A stretch of 64,000 bases of DNA from Apostichopus japonicus. Lineage: Eukaryota > Echinodermata > Holothuroidea > Aspidochirotida > Stichopodidae. Below the pieces are notes generated by a model. The model ran no database searches, was not told where the DNA came from, and saw nothing but the letters and a program-made list of their open reading frames with translations. The stretch is taken from positions 7,556,999 to 7,620,998 of the forward strand of contig NC_092565.1 in the NCBI RefSeq assembly GCF_037975245.1. The letters are read 5' to 3'. This document shows, in pieces, positions 22,134 to 35,321 of this stretch. Position 1 is the stretch's first letter. Each line of letters begins with the position of its first letter. Made by a program: the position numbers and the translations under genes.

Positions 22134-23033
22134 TTAAAGATTACAAATTTATACTGAAAATCTTTTAAGTTTGTATTTAGGAAAGCATTGTATATATGCC
22201 AGCATCCTATTATTGTAAATGCACCTATTGAAGAATGCCCTGTGTGCATTCTCTCTTTTTCTACGCAAAGACCAAAAGAAAAACACATTTTAAGGAATGT
22301 GACCTCTTGTATATTTATTCTCACCATATATTTATATTTTACATCTTCATAAAGTAAAACAACGTAAATGTGTAACGTATTAATATTTACAGCTTTTGCA
22401 CCCGTTTTTGTATTTAACCATGTTATAACCTATATCGCAAGATATGAAGTACACTCTTAATAAGCTGCAATATTTCTGTGAAATATCAGAAAAAAAGTTA
22501 CATTAATTGGAACTTTATGGAAAAGAATGTATGTTAAAAGTCTTCAGTATTCCCCTTAAAATATGCTTGAAAGTCAAGATATAATCACTCTTACTCTTCA
22601 ACAATTATTTGCCACCCTCCAACAATATTCCTTGTACAGTCATTACAATTTGTCAAATCTAAGAAATTCATCCTCTTTATGGATAAACGTTTGAGAGGAA
22701 AGTACTTGTAAACTTTATTTTGACATTTTCATTCACAGGTAAACTTTTATGACATTGTTTTTACTAAAATTTTGAAATGCTTGAAGCTAAACATTTTTGT
22801 TGCCAATACTATGGCATTCTTTAAGCTAAAATGTTGACATTCTTTAAGCTAAAATTTGGTACCGATATGACAACCTGAAAGCTTGGGATAGAATTTCAAT
22901 AAAAAATATAGAAGTAAGATGCAAAAGTCTCCTTGCACTATACTACCAGTAAAACCAGAAAAAGGAAAAAAAGAAGATGAAAATATCATTATTATAAAAG
23001 TGATAAAAAATTATTATTAGTACAAATTTCAGT

Positions 23034-23039
23034 TTTATT
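23034..23039 (-). promoter_or_regulatory. Candidate poly(A) signal of the SLC36-like gene
   Basis: TTTATT on the + strand reads AATAAA on the minus strand, about 430 bases beyond the stop codon of the SLC36-like gene. It is preserved in the second copy. Other AT-rich hexamers nearby could serve instead. Confidence 0.35.
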
Positions 23040-23467
23040 GTTAGGAGAAGATGTGCTATTTTAATTATTTTCCATTCAAGTCCAACATGATAGCGGCTCA
23101 TTTATATAAATGTTTTGAATGATTTGTTAATAACTAACCATAACCTTACAGTTTAGCTAATGAAATGAGATGCATACATCTGACTTTCATCATCTGCATA
23201 TACAGTGCAGCATATGTTACTCATGACACAACATACATTAAAAAACGTAATGTTACACATGACGTACATAATAATACGCAACATACGATACAGCACATGA
23301 AACAACTGCAATGTGACATTTAACTTTTGTCCAAGATGTCTGGCGGAGTTAACGATCTTTGATAATCTTTGGTAACTGTGACCGTCAGGCTCAAATATAC
23401 CCTGCTGCCCGGAAATGAACCAGTAGTTTACATCGTAAAGAATTTGACAAAAGAGAAACAACTATAT

Positions 23468-26400
23468 TCAATTTGGGCCTTGTAGATTTTCAATAATTTG
23501 CCTTACAGAGAAATAAACTCCTGTCACCATGCCAACCAGACCGATCGAAATGAGCAGAACGTCTTTCATGATGACTAATGTTGATCGACCTCCGAGACGA
23601 ATGTGGATAAGGCACGGGATAACGTAGGCCAGCATAGTACTTCCCACTGCACCTGTAGCAAACGAGAAAGGTGAGGAAGTTATAAACTATTGTTGGGAGC
23701 TTTCCTGGATGAGGATACCACACTCATTATTTCTTTTATACAGATCGTGTTGATTTCAGTGAAAATTAATCAGAAAGCACATAAAAAAAGAGGATCCCAT
23801 TTCCTACTGCTATTAAATATGCCAAAACCTGTTACTTTAGATATTAGAATAGCTATCACAACACAAGATAACTAGTTTTAAAGGTTAATTCCTTCCACCT
23901 TGCTTTTCAGCTAATTTGTTTATCAAATACAATGAGAGAGTCCTTTTGACTTTATTGCTCATCATTCAAAGCTACAATACATCATCTGTACAGTAAGATC
24001 CAACATTTGAACTATTCTTGAGGGTGTAACAAACTGACTTGTTTTAAACAAATGGTTGCTGGAGATCTGAGCATGTCTGTACGAGAAATAAAGTTTTGAA
24101 CCATTCCTCCTTTGGTCGCTGCATAACCTAATATGACCTTTGACCTCCTACACTCAAGTCTGGGATTTGGAAGTCATGGTACTACAGACCTAACAGACAA
24201 TGGGGCTTTATTTTCTTTGGATCCAGCTGTACAGCTCTAGCGGATCGCTTACACATTCCTAATTCTCAGTGCTTGAACTAGTTAACTACCTTTGCTTCGT
24301 AATCTCACGACCCTAATTGTATCAAACATTCACCAAAAGATTTCAAGAATATCAGAATACTCACCAACAAAAGCACTAAAATATGCATAGCTATCCTTCA
24401 AGAAACAGGCTAAACCAAACTGTATTACGACTATCACTACACGGACCACGATCCGTTTGTAGAAAAGAACCTGCTAGAGAAATGAAAAAGAAAATTCATG
24501 AATCTAGATTGGGAATGGAAGGAGGATGGAACTAATGAAGACCACTAAACTACAAATTTAACTTGCATCAAACAATAGAATGCTATTGTTCGCATCAAAC
24601 AATAAAATGCTATTGTTCGTAGCCACTATGGTGTAACGAAAGTTCATAGTTGATGTAATAAAGTGATGGGTTTATTGCTTTCAGAACACTTCTTTGCTTA
24701 ACGGCTGATGGAGGACAATGAAAAATAAATGGAACGTAACTGACACATTATTTTTAATTCAGCAAATCATTGCTTTACCAAGACACCAATGATTGAAACG
24801 GACATGTTTAACTTCACCTAGAAAGATTTTTAACGAAACTTTGAAAGCACGAGACTATCCATTTTCTGTGTTATAAAGCTGACAATCTAGTTTGAAAGCG
24901 ACTGTTTCAAGCAAAGAGAAGTATTGCTTATTGTGCATTGAATGCCTCTTTTTCAACTTATCATATAACGTATTACACTGCATAAAGCTCTGTTAAAATT
25001 ATGAATAATACTTAAAATATTCTTAATCTGCAAAAACAATAAAAGAAAAATTTGAAGGGGGAAGGGGGTTCATCTATTCTTTAAAAATATTGGATTATGT
25101 AATTTTAAAGTTTCACATCATGAAAACATAAAAAAAGAGGTTAGAACATCTCTGCAATTTTCTTAAGTATACAGCACTTTACACTAGATGTCGAAGTGTA
25201 AGCTAGTGTTTTGCCTGTTGCCAGTGCAATTTTGCGTATAATGGGATCTAGATTTTCATCCCTCCAAACTCCCCGACGTCGAGGGTAATTAACGGTCAAT
25301 TAAATTGACGGGAGGATCATTCACAAAGTGGCTCGCATATGCAGTCTCAGATTTAAGCATCCAAAAAATATCTAATGGTGCACAAATACTAACAGACACT
25401 TTTAAAGAGAAAAAAAAAATTAGTCCTGTCTTTCAATGCCGTACTGTACCTCTCCCCCCTCTGCCCCCCCCCTCATGGATGTCCTCACCAGACTCTCCCT
25501 TCACCACTCGGTTCTTTACACACTGTACACAAAGATATCAAATCCTAATATTATAACGCATACAGTTAATTTTTCATGGCTGCAGTTTTGGTTTTCTGTT
25601 CTGCTCTCTGGCCCATATAGATTAGTCTTTCTTTTCGAATGGAATTGTTCTGCACAAACACTGACCTTTTGAGTTGGTTGTCTGGTGACTACCTCTTCAC
25701 TCTGTACGGATTCGATCGGTATACCACTTGATAGCAAGGGTTCAGCTTGTTCATCCTCATGAATTGCTGTTGGATGGACATTGAGGTAAACGAGAAGGAT
25801 AAGTCTTCTAAAGTTCTGGACGGATAGACATTTGGTTGAACAAATGTTCACTTATATATATAAACATACTATATATATTGTATATTAAGTAACTATTAGT
25901 TCTATAAAAAAAAATGTTAAAAAAATCCCTGAAGGATATGAAAGTGTTAAGTTTAAATCATTTTTTGGGCTTAAAAAAATGAAATGATTTTCCAGAAGGC
26001 AAATGTCAACCTATGTTAGATTCTGTTTATAAAGTTGCCAACGATTTACAGGAATACCAAACTTGAAAAGATAATGTAAACAGCTGAGGTTCATCAATTA
26101 ATGTGACTGGACAAGTAAGTCTAACACACAGATCATTATTCAGCTACTCACATTTAGCAACAAAACTTAATAGAAAATAACATGTTTCCATTCCAGAGAT
26201 ATGTTAAATTTGAATATCTTGAAAACTGGTATAGCTATAGAAGCACTAATAGCACTTCAACTTTTGTTGTTGTTTTTGTTGTTGAAATATCAAGACATAA
26301 ATTCTGCTTCAAGTGATCATAGATCAGACTCTAGAGTTTGAAAGTGCTTTTGCTGTAAAGTTTATCATGAGGAGCAAATATTTGTTAATAACTACCAACA

Positions 26401-29400
26401 ATTTTCGAGGCAATTCTAACACATACCAAGGCTAAACACTGAATTTCAGCCTCTACCGATTCCAGCAATCTTAAAACACAGAGACGTTCAGAAACTTACA
26501 ACTGCCAAAGATGAGACCCTCCACAATTTCCACTGCCACAAAGTTTTGAAGTGGATATGTGAACAGCACTCCTATGCAGATGGTTGCATTCAATATTAAG
26601 ATCACGATGGGATTGGTGTGGCCGGCTAGACTCCATATGAGGACCTGTCCGACGTTATTTCCGTACTTCAGGTACCCTATGACACCCATGAAACAATAGA
26701 TACCAGTAAACAGAAAAAGGGCACCGTACAGCAGGGCAGGGTAAAGACTTCGATTCCCCTCCATGCTGGTCTCAATGGGGATAATCTGTAAGAAAAGCAA
26801 ATATAACATAAATACAGCTTAAATACCAGAAGATGCAGTCGGCTCTTCAACAAACCATAACACTTTGTATTTGTTTTATTTGTGTTGTATTTATTTTATT
26901 TGTGTTGCATTTGTATTGTATTTGTGTTGCATTTGTATTGTATTTGTGTTTTATTTGTGTTGTATTTGTTTTGTGTTGCATTTGTATTGTATTTGTGTTG
27001 TATTTGTTTCATTTGTGTTGTATTTATTTTATTTGTGTTGCATTTGTATTGTATTTGTGTTGTATTTGGTTGTGCAATGTTCCACAAAAGAGGAGCACAA
27101 CAAATGCTTGGAGTTTTATCTTTACAATGATTTCAGGGTTTCTTTTTAAAAGTTACATCCGTGGCGGGTTCTTTATTGATGTTGCGATCGATAGTTTAGT
27201 TAGTTTGTGTTGCATACTTCATTTTGTACAGTAAGCATGTTACAATATTACTAATGGATGCACTCAGTGTCATTTCAATTTTGTTCAGAAGGAGAAGTTC
27301 ACAAGGAAAAGTAATGCTTGAACTTCAAACAAGAGTCAGGCAGCAGAATACAATGAGATGAACTGTGTACCAAGGAGTATAAAGGTGTAAAGAAGTGGTA
27401 CGCGACCTTTTGCCAGTGACTTTAGAAAGTTAACTTTGCATGTGAAATTCGACTTCGCTTGATCGACTGACAAAATTAAAACAAACAAAAAATAGTTTTG
27501 TTATCTTATATTAGTATTATAGTGTTTAAATTAGTGTTATATATTTTGTTTATAAACATGTGTTTCAATTACCATAGTATTTGGTTATAAAGATTTCTTT
27601 CATTAAAGTTCACAGCATATTTTCAGAAGTTTTTGAGGATTTTCCTGGGAAGTTCTCTTGCCCCCCCTCCCCCACCCCCACCAACATATATTTCCATGAT
27701 CCACGTTTTGGTCACAGCTCAGAGTTTATGGACCCCTGGTGTAAAGCACTCATTACATCAAGTGACTTTACTAATTTCATTTGAAATTAAACCTAGGATT
27801 AAAATACCTGAAATATAAAATTTCACCGGACTAGAGCATATTTTAAAAATAGTTGCAAGTTTTTCCTCAGAGAACGAATTTTTTTTTTTTTTTGGAACTC
27901 CATGAAAACAAAATCTTTAAAGACATTTTTGCAAGTGGCACTAAATTGATCTTAATCCATTGAGTTGTTTACCACAAGGAGCTCTGTCCTACTGCAGTTG
28001 ATAAAACAAAACAGTCACGTCTCCTTTACGCCATAAAGAACTTACGGTTCCTATTCCTTCATACGCCGATGTCACTTGGCCGAAAAATATGGGAAAGCCA
28101 GAGAAGTTGGCAGTCCATGTGACATCATTATTTATTTTAAAATCTGTAGAAGAGAAAGATGAGCAGACAATTAAAAGCAGTTCTTGTTCGCATTAAATTT
28201 AGCGGTAGCTTAAATAACCAGGGTAAGAAGGGTAATTCTGTACATGTCTATAGGAATCTTAAATTCCTCCAAAGCAATCAGTACTGACAATTATCAATTC
28301 AACTAAAGTGGATTCGGTACAGTAATGAAAGCCAATCAGGAAACAAAGATTAAAAAACTTTTTTTAGTATATATTCCTCAGAGTAATGACAACATTAATT
28401 GACTGACATGTAAATGGCTGCAACTATTTCCAGTGCTATCTGAATAATTTATGCAATTGGTTAATTGCAAAGACTGTTTGAGCATGAATACACAAACTCT
28501 CATGATATAAGAGAACGTTTGGGATAAATTTGTTCTGTCTAGACAAGTTCAGCTTTCACCATATCTTCCGTTTTGACCACGTTCCACCCCAAACGGTCTT
28601 TTGACTCCATGAATTCATTACAACTTTTTCGACCCATCATCTGCTGTTTGGTCAAAATCAAAGTTAAAACCCTAGGAGTAGCCTTTTTGTGAGTTTGGCT
28701 CTCTGACCTCTTTTGAACCCAAATGACTTTTGACCTTAAAGTTAGGTACAAGTATTAGTACACATTATCTGCCGATCAGTGTGGTTAAGTTTGATCAAAA
28801 TCAAACATATAGCCTGGGAGAAGTCAGATTTTACATTTTTTTGCTGTTTTGACCACTGTTGAGTTTTGACATCATATGACCTTGACCCTAAAATAAACCA
28901 TCATTTAACTGACCACAATGACCAAGTTTGGTGAAAATCAAAACATAACTGTTCACAGTGAGTGCTTTCTCTTTTTATTCCTTCATTCTGAAATGAGCAT
29001 TATATATTAATAGTTACTGTGTCGCAGTGGTTAGCGCCCTGGAACTGATAGATTCACACAAACCCCTTAAAATGAGTTCAAGCCCCTGCTAGAGACAGAA
29101 TTTTAACTTTCTATGTTTTTCCTCCTTCCAATGGTGAGGTTGAAGTATAAGAGACATGCATTACTGTGGCCCAGTGCTCTCGAACTGAGAGTCAGATAAA
29201 CACCTTGACATGAGTTCAAGTCCATGCCAGACACGGCATTTCAATTTTCTGCTCTTTTCCATTCTTCCATTCCGAGGTGAGGTTAAAATGTATGAGAAAC
29301 GAGCATTATTTCTCAAAAGTTGCTGTGCGGCAGAGGTTAGTGCTCTGGGGCTGAGAGTGTCAGACGAACACCTTGTCATGAGTTCAATCCCCAGCCAGGG

Positions 29401-32227
29401 CTGTTTATTCATTGGGAACCAAAATGGTATTTTTACTTCCTTTAGTAAGACACCAAAATTCAAAACAAGTATTGAAAAAGATCAATTATATTTTGTCCAT
29501 TTAGAATTAGCCAGAGACATGGTTTTAGTACTACCATAAAGCATTTCTTAGTAAATGCTAACTGTTGCTAGAGAAGGATAACATTTTGCTTCAAAGATGT
29601 TTTAACTGGTTAATGGATACTTGAACATAGCTTATTCTATTTCATACCGAATCAGTTCATTGACAGGACTTTTCTTAGCCCCTCACCCCCCCCCCCCCTT
29701 TTGAGTTACCTTGCTAACACGCTCGTAGCTATATATACGCAGTTTTGCCTTCGGTAAGGAATCAAAAAGCGTCACCATCTTTGATGCGTTAGTGTCAACG
29801 ATGAATATCTGATCGGTTTCTTAATTTGTAGTTTAACCCACGAGTAGCTGTGGCATAGACTCACCAATGAAAATGATGAATGTGATTGCAATAAACCCAA
29901 GGAGTACAGCGGAGTTGGCAAAGACACTGAAGGGCCCCATATTTCGAATTCGCTTCACCATCGCTAAAGCCATGAAACATGGGAATGAAATGAGGAGAAG
30001 TAGATGGTAATCAACCACATGTTTTTCAGCATCCTTATTTAAGTTTGAGCCCATTGTTAAATATTGCCACCAGGACCTATCCAGACCATCCGTCAACACC
30101 GAGCTCTGGAGACCGCCGCCTTCGACCATCGGGGTCGGCGTTACTATATCATGCTTCGTAGTTCCGTTGTACACAAACATATCGATGGACTCTTCCAAGG
30201 TATCCGCAATGAAGATGAAATAGCTGACGCAGAAACCGAACTGAGTCACAAACAGACTGACTGTGGTCAGGATACACCCTAGCCGTCCTAGGACTGCACT
30301 CGCTACTTCTCCATAAGATATCGTCCTCTCGATTTCGCTCTCGGATATGGATCGCAATCTAGAAGACACGTAACCGGTCAGAGAGCTGGGATTATTGTCG
30401 ATTCGTTCTACCACTTCTCTCTTGCATTTAATGATCATATTACAACAGTGGGCGGTGGCTACCACGATAACCGCGATGCTTATGAGTCCCAGCTGTGCAC
30501 AGAAGAATGAGATCATTGCATCAAATCCTTTTCATTTCAAGTCAAGACAAGAATATTGGATCAAAGTTTTTAAAAGACACAAGTGGTGTATAGACCTGTT
30601 ACATTAGCCTACAACACTTTCAAATTAGACATAGCCATAAACCTAGCAAGATTTTCTGGCCAAAAATAAAGAACAGAAAACCGTGTCAATGTCAACAAGT
30701 GAACAGGATAAATATTTATAGCATTATGAAGAAAAGATATATACGCATAAACGTTATCCAATATAAAAACACAAGCTACAGACTACAGATCTGTTGGCAA
30801 TTTCCATTAATCTAAGAAATACAGTATAGGCTTCTTTTAAAGAAGTTCAAGGGTTTCAAAGGGCCCTTGATTTGTCTGGCTAATGCATATACCACTAGCT
30901 ACACATTCATGAAATGTGTGAAAAGCAAAACAATTTTTGGTTTAACTTTCCCCAAATCATCAACAAAATTGTTACAAAATACAATCAGCCTAAAGCTGAT
31001 GTATTGATATTTACTTTCAGCCGAATGAGTTAAACAGAGAACGGAATTGAAAGATGGAAATTATTTTGGAAGTGTAAAGAACATCTTGACAACCAAGAGG
31101 ACAAGCAAGAGAGCAGAAACAAGCCGACTGGTAAATCTTTATTTTATATGTGGTGTACTCTGGCCAGAAAAGCTGGAGAAAAGGGTGGGGGGGGGGGGGC
31201 TACAGCTACGAGCCCTGGGGTCAATTACTTCTCACCATGAGATAAACAATAAGGAAAATTGTAACCTCATCTCCTAATACACTTAAGAAGCTATAAGAGG
31301 ACTTCAGAAAGGTGGGCCTATTTTCTGGCTCTTTACATTCTTTTGTACCTGATTTTTGTTCAATTCATATGCTACACGTTGTAGTATAATATATTGAAGC
31401 CATAGAAGGATAGTGATGAACTCACTGAACAAATACATGAGTTCGCTGCTTAATGTTCTGACCAAAATGCAAAAGTTGCATTGTGGTTTCAATGATGTAA
31501 CACGAACACTTTTCTTTTTGAATCTGACGTAATGTATAGTGAGGGTGTACAACATACTTGATCTCAGTAATACCGTTAAAAGCAGTGTGATGTGACAAAC
31601 AATATATTCACAATGGCACAGGCCATCCTGAAAAAAACATTGACCTCAACAGCAGGCTTCTTGTACTGAATGTGAAGCATCTGAAGCAACTGTACTAAAT
31701 ATGACATCTGTCATTGTTGAAATATTGTGTAAAACATGGTTTTCACAATTTGACCCCGAATGACCTTTGACCTCCACAAAAAGCTATAGGCAAGTTGTAA
31801 TTAATTTGGTTCATATACATATTAAATATGAGATCTGCCCAAGCTTACCCTCCTGCGATATCGTGTTTACACGGTTTTCACAATTTGACCCCTGGTGACC
31901 CCAAATGACCTTTGACCTACACAACAAACAATAAACTTCTTGCTCTCAATGTGGTACTTCTACACACTAAATAATCTTCTTCAGATATCCTGTTTACAAG
32001 GTTACCATTATCATCAAAACCGAATATGCAGATTATTGCATTGTTACTTTCCCTTTCTCTTCCTTATCAATCTTTTCCCAAACAATATTAGTAATTACAC
32101 TAACATACAGTAAATGTTTGTACGTACCACTAATCCACTTTCTTTAAAGGCAAACGAGACGGTCAGGTAATTTGTACCAATGAATGCCTTAAAAATATTG
32201 GCAAAGTCTTGAGCGATCATAACAACC
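23468..32227 (-). CDS. SLC36-family proton-coupled amino acid transporter
   Basis: Multi-pass H+/amino acid symporter family (PAT/pathetic-like), at the plasma membrane or lysosome. Seven phase-matched minus-strand exons: 32227-32128, 30492-29865, 28143-28046, 26785-26500, 25850-25666, 24470-24365, 23652-23468 (TGA). TM1 is in the first (FKAFIGTNYLTVSFAFKESG, family pattern G.IGTG..G.P.A). TM2 follows (LGLISIAVIVVATAHCC), then the RTISYGEVASAVLG segment. Later exons give GFPIFFGQVTSAYEGIGT, IPIETSM, GYLKYGNNVGQ, LFTYPLQNFVAVEIVEG, and finally AYVIPCLIHIRLGGRS with C-terminus IENLQGPN. Seen length is about 528 aa. The 185-base exon 25850-25666 adds a 61-residue acidic loop where the family usually has a short linker. 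The start is unresolved: ATG ATC GCT in the 32,227 exon could be the start, or upstream exons could add about 40 residues. Which SLC36 paralog it is cannot be told. Confidence 0.85.
24565..24618. repeat. 27-bp tandem pair, each a hairpin
   Basis: Two units of 27 bases (24565-24591, 24592-24618), each containing AACAATAG-AATG-CTATTGTT or a one-base variant that can fold. They lie in an SLC36 intron. The pair is conserved in the second copy near 58,139-58,192. Confidence 0.75.
26866..27070. repeat. Minisatellite of TTTGTGTTGTA-type units
   Basis: About 205 bases of 10-12-base units such as TTTGTGTTGTA, TTTGTGTTGCA and TTTGTATTGTA, in the intron just upstream of SLC36 exon 26785-26500. Lack of stops gives long Cys/Ile/Val-rich open frames on both strands, which are artefacts. 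Copy two (60,478-60,681) differs by a few bases only. Confidence 0.9.
28560..28990. repeat. Diverged repeat rich in TTTTGACC / TCAAAATCAAA
   Basis: Intronic SLC36 sequence with loosely periodic blocks: TTTTGACCAC, GGTCAAAATCAAA, then TTTTGACCTTAAA, GATCAAAATCAAAC, then TGACCTTGACCC, GTGAAAATCAAAAC. The three rounds at about 130-170-base spacing suggest an old tandem repeat. The same vocabulary recurs at 31,720-31,930. Non-coding. Confidence 0.5.
29011..29430 (+). repeat. Three tandem tRNA-derived SINE-like units
   Basis: Three diverged units in an SLC36 intron each carry an A-box-like core (GTCGCAGTGGTTAGCGCC near 29,021; GTGGCCCAGTGCTC near 29,165; GCGGCAGAGGTTAGTGCTC near 29,327). Each also has a B-box GAGTTCAA(G/T)CC about 45-55 bases later (29,073; 29,213; 29,378). 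Spacing is about 145-157 bases. A and B boxes in this order are RNA polymerase III promoter elements from a tRNA ancestor. Stems are not tRNA-like, so these are SINE remnants rather than tRNA genes. The array is present in copy two. Confidence 0.6.
31720..31930. repeat. Two repeat units carrying TGACCTTTGACCT
   Basis: Two blocks about 145 bases apart share TTTTCACAATTTGACCCC followed by AATGACCTTTGACCT (31,761-31,773 and 31,906-31,918). Each contains a direct repeat of the nuclear-receptor half-site with one-base spacing (DR1). They look like units of an old intronic repeat; receptor binding is not shown. Confidence 0.5.
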
Positions 32228-32864
32228 CTATAAAAGAAAGAGAAGAGATATCATCCGATTATTTATCTTGCAAAGTATGAAATGTTAACCATGCAATATG
32301 TTACAAAAAGTCATTTCAATTAACATGTACAGTTATGAGATGTCAGTCCATCGTTTGTTTGAAAAACAAATCTCCTGGTACCTAGCAGTTTCATCCGAGT
32401 GTTCTCACATGTTATGGCATAATATACATATATTACAGTAGATGCCTTGGCAAACTCTTAATAATACAGCTAACACAGTAAGTTAACTTTTTGTCATACT
32501 TTCACAACATTAATTCATGTTACAACTCTTTCAAGGAGTTCCCTTCAAATACCTATTTGCCAACCAGTATTGTTGTTTGGAAAAAATATTGATATTGCCA
32601 TGTTATCTTCATATTTGAAATGTTTGGGCGAGGGTTTCTTGAAACATCAAAATCAGCCGATATTGAGATCCGAGTTATTGGATATCGCTAAAAGCATAAC
32701 ATCTGTGCAACACTAATTGACTCAATGACTTGGTGATATCACTTCTTATTGCCTGCCATTTTGTATCCAAACGGTCAGGGGGTGTTAACATGTTCCACAT
32801 CCTGGGAATAAATTGTTACCACCAGCATCCCACTGATAGAAAGATACTAGGTAACCGATCTTAC

Positions 32865-32894
32865 CGAGTACTCCAAATAGTAAGACCAGTATCC
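32865..32894 (-). CDS. Possible 30-bp exon, unresolved
   Basis: On the minus strand CTCTACAG precedes 30 bases that end at a donor, CTCG|GTAAGA. Joined to the candidate exon at 35,020-34,954 it keeps an open, very hydrophobic frame (ILVLLFGVL). Joining it to the SLC36 exon at 32,227 would put that exon out of frame, so it is either alternative or unrelated. Weak. Confidence 0.2.
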
Positions 32895-34953
32895 CTGTAG
32901 AGACGTGACACGTAGAGATGTGATAGATTAAAATTTATTACACAAATATCCAGTTACATTTTATCTAACTTTTATTTTGTTCTCAAAAGAAAAAATGAAA
33001 CCCAAAAGTGGAGAAAACCGTCATTCCTCACACCTTGAGAAATATATATAATAAAAAATGTTAGGACAGAACCAACAGGCTGTAGATTTACGTTCATTGT
33101 TACATTCTTTATTTATGTTAGCCCAGGTAGGTTCATATCCGTTTCAACACTATATTTCAATTCTTTGGCAGAAATCCCTGAGTATATGTATTATATACAT
33201 ATTGTGCACCATTGCTCTACAAATTAATGACTTATCAGTGTGATATGTACCACCACCATTTAAAAAATATATATAATTTTGATAGTCATGATATAATGAC
33301 CACTGTACTGGTTATTTAATATCTTATGGACATTATACTATTTATACACACAAAAAAAAGTGTACAGATATTTGTAAAATGTATACATGTTAATCATTAC
33401 TGATCAATTATTATTCCATTGGTTTTTACTAGTTAATAATTGCACAGAAGAGAAAGGATAACATGATATTGGGTTGTTACATCCATACAGCAAGAGAAGC
33501 ATGTACTACAATACTATAATGGAGTTACATACGGTACAAGAAAATACTGCTTGAGGTCAGAATAAACATACCTGCAAACAAATACTCAGAGAGTAGAGTA
33601 GTCATAGATACTACCTACTCAGGGAATAACCAAGTGTTCAAATTTTGTGCAGCACATTTGAAAGCTTTGAACTTTGTCTCATAAAACTACTACAATCTCT
33701 GTGTACAAATACTGCCATACATCTCTGCACTTGTTTAGTAAATTTGTCCATTTTGTGCATAGCATTTTTTGATGCAATACTGGATGAATTATGCACTGCT
33801 ACTGTACCTCCTGTCAGTTGTAGCATGCACGGTTTGGGTTTCAGAGTCTAACGACCAAGGGTAGCTTAATTCAGTTCAGAATTTTGAAAGCACAAAAGAA
33901 ATTATTTGTTAGAATACATATGTAACAGTTACCTCAAGAATGCAAGTCCTGTGCTCTACCAACAGAACTATCTTAGAGATGACCATTTTCTTTCTATGAA
34001 TCAAGTAACTAAATGCAGTCATACTGTGAGCCTTGTATTATATACTGGATATTTGTATGGCTGGAGAATTAAAGGGTGTGAAGACTCGCGCAAAAAGGAA
34101 CGTCTAATGCAGGTAAATTGACCTAGTTTCGAATGAGGTGTAACAGAAGTGTTAAACACCACCATCCATCCCAGAAAATACACACACAGCTTGCTACCGT
34201 CGGTAATTAAACACTAGTGTACAGTCAGTACATACAGCTGTGGTCAATACCCACAGCACAGTATACAAACGATACAGCGATGGACATCTCAGGTCCAGCT
34301 AAAGATAACAATTAAGGTATCACGATTCATTACTGTCTGCATTTTTTAGCGACACGAACGAAACGTCACTTGCAAGCAACAGAAAGTTAACTTTTTCAGA
34401 TGGCCACACTCGGTTTGGGGCGAGTCTTCAATGCCTTTAACTACACCATTCAGAAACCAAAAAAACTATTTCCAGATTGTCCAAAATTACTCTCTGTAAT
34501 ATTAGCCTGTGGTCAATATAACTATTAGTTAGTATCCAACTGTACTTTATGTAGTGCAGAGGTGTTAAAGAGCTTCCTGTTTAAACATGAAGGCAGTAGC
34601 AAGGTAGACAACTAGTTTGCATACATAATGAAAACTGCTTTCTAGTTAAAACCAGTTTATGGCCACTTTAGCCCAAACTGTGCAGCTTTCATCAGGTCGT
34701 CAGGTTTTTTCATCAGGCATATTATTAGCATCTTACCTTCTGGCTTAGTATAGTAGCAGTATGGGCTTAATATTAAGAATTTATCACATCATTGGGGGTT
34801 ATAGTGAGACATGAGACATGGGAAGACATGCATGTAAGAGTTGTACACTGTTTGAAGGTCTGTGCACTTCTGTCTGTATTCAACATGCTTTCATGTAGAA
34901 CTTTATATAAGCCTACAAAAGTACAGGTCACATTGCAAGTTAAAAAATATTAC

Positions 34954-35020
34954 CGAACACTATAATAGTGTTGACTGAAATACCATACGCCTTTAAGCTA
35001 AATTTGTCGTGGAACTTCAT
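34954..35020 (-). CDS. Possible first coding exon on minus strand
   Basis: ATG followed by 22 open codons (MKFHDKFSLKAYG, then ISVNTIIVF) and a donor, TTCG|GTAATA. It lies about 240 bases from a divergent plus-strand candidate first exon at 35,263, consistent with a two-way promoter. It might start the SLC36-like transcript or a separate membrane protein, but its phase does not join the known SLC36 exon at 32,227 directly. Confidence 0.25.
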
Positions 35021-35262
35021 TGTCGTAAGATTGAGCGTTGCTTCAGTTCTTCCCACCGCTGGCGCCTAAAAGTCTGAAATTGTATTCCACCAATAAAGTG
35101 AAGAGCTGATGTGTGCATCTCCACCAGTAGCAGGTGGGTACAGCCAATGACAATCTAGCCCTTCCTCGTTTTAAATCCTTGTCCAATCAGCACCACGAAT
35201 CTGTAGATATTTTCTCCATTGTGAGCGGTAGCATAATTTTGTTAGTTAGTTTTGAGCTCATC

Positions 35263-35321
35263 ATGAGGAGACCAAGATTTGCCTCTGACAAGACAAGAAC
35301 TGAGGGAATCGCCTATTTTCT
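35263..35321 (+). CDS. Possible first coding exon on plus strand
   Basis: ATG opens a frame MRRPRFASDKTRTEGIAYF, followed by a good donor, CT|GTAAGT, after 59 bases. The charged N-terminus looks like real coding sequence, but I do not recognise it and found no second exon. Sequence between 35,321 and 42,920 offers no obvious partner. Confidence 0.25.

Larger units (their letters stand above)
16590..23467. other. Intergenic region between convergent genes
   Basis: Separates the 3' ends of the VMAT-like (+) and SLC36-like (-) genes. It contains (TA)n at 17,540-17,592, an unexplained minus-strand exon-like ORF at 18,588-18,831, a SINE-like unit at 18,840-19,000, two related MITE-like elements at 19,150 and 21,135, and a death-domain-like fragment at 21,785-22,133. 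The remaining AT-rich sequence shows no supported gene. Confidence 0.55.

Noticed and set aside
22013-22327. 104-codon minus-strand frame near the SLC36 3' end, also at 55,370
   Set aside because: It is antisense to the death-domain-like fragment, contains no motif, and the frame changes between units.
24565-24618. CRISPR-like repeat
   Set aside because: Only two adjacent 27-base units without spacers, in an animal intron.
26833-27234. 133-codon Cys/Ile/Val-rich frame that looks like a membrane protein, also at 60,445
   Set aside because: It is a minisatellite free of stops in several frames on both strands, inside an SLC36 intron.
29019-29090. tRNA gene candidate
   Set aside because: A and B boxes are present, but spacing and stems do not form a cloverleaf and no anticodon arm is clear; better explained as SINE heads.
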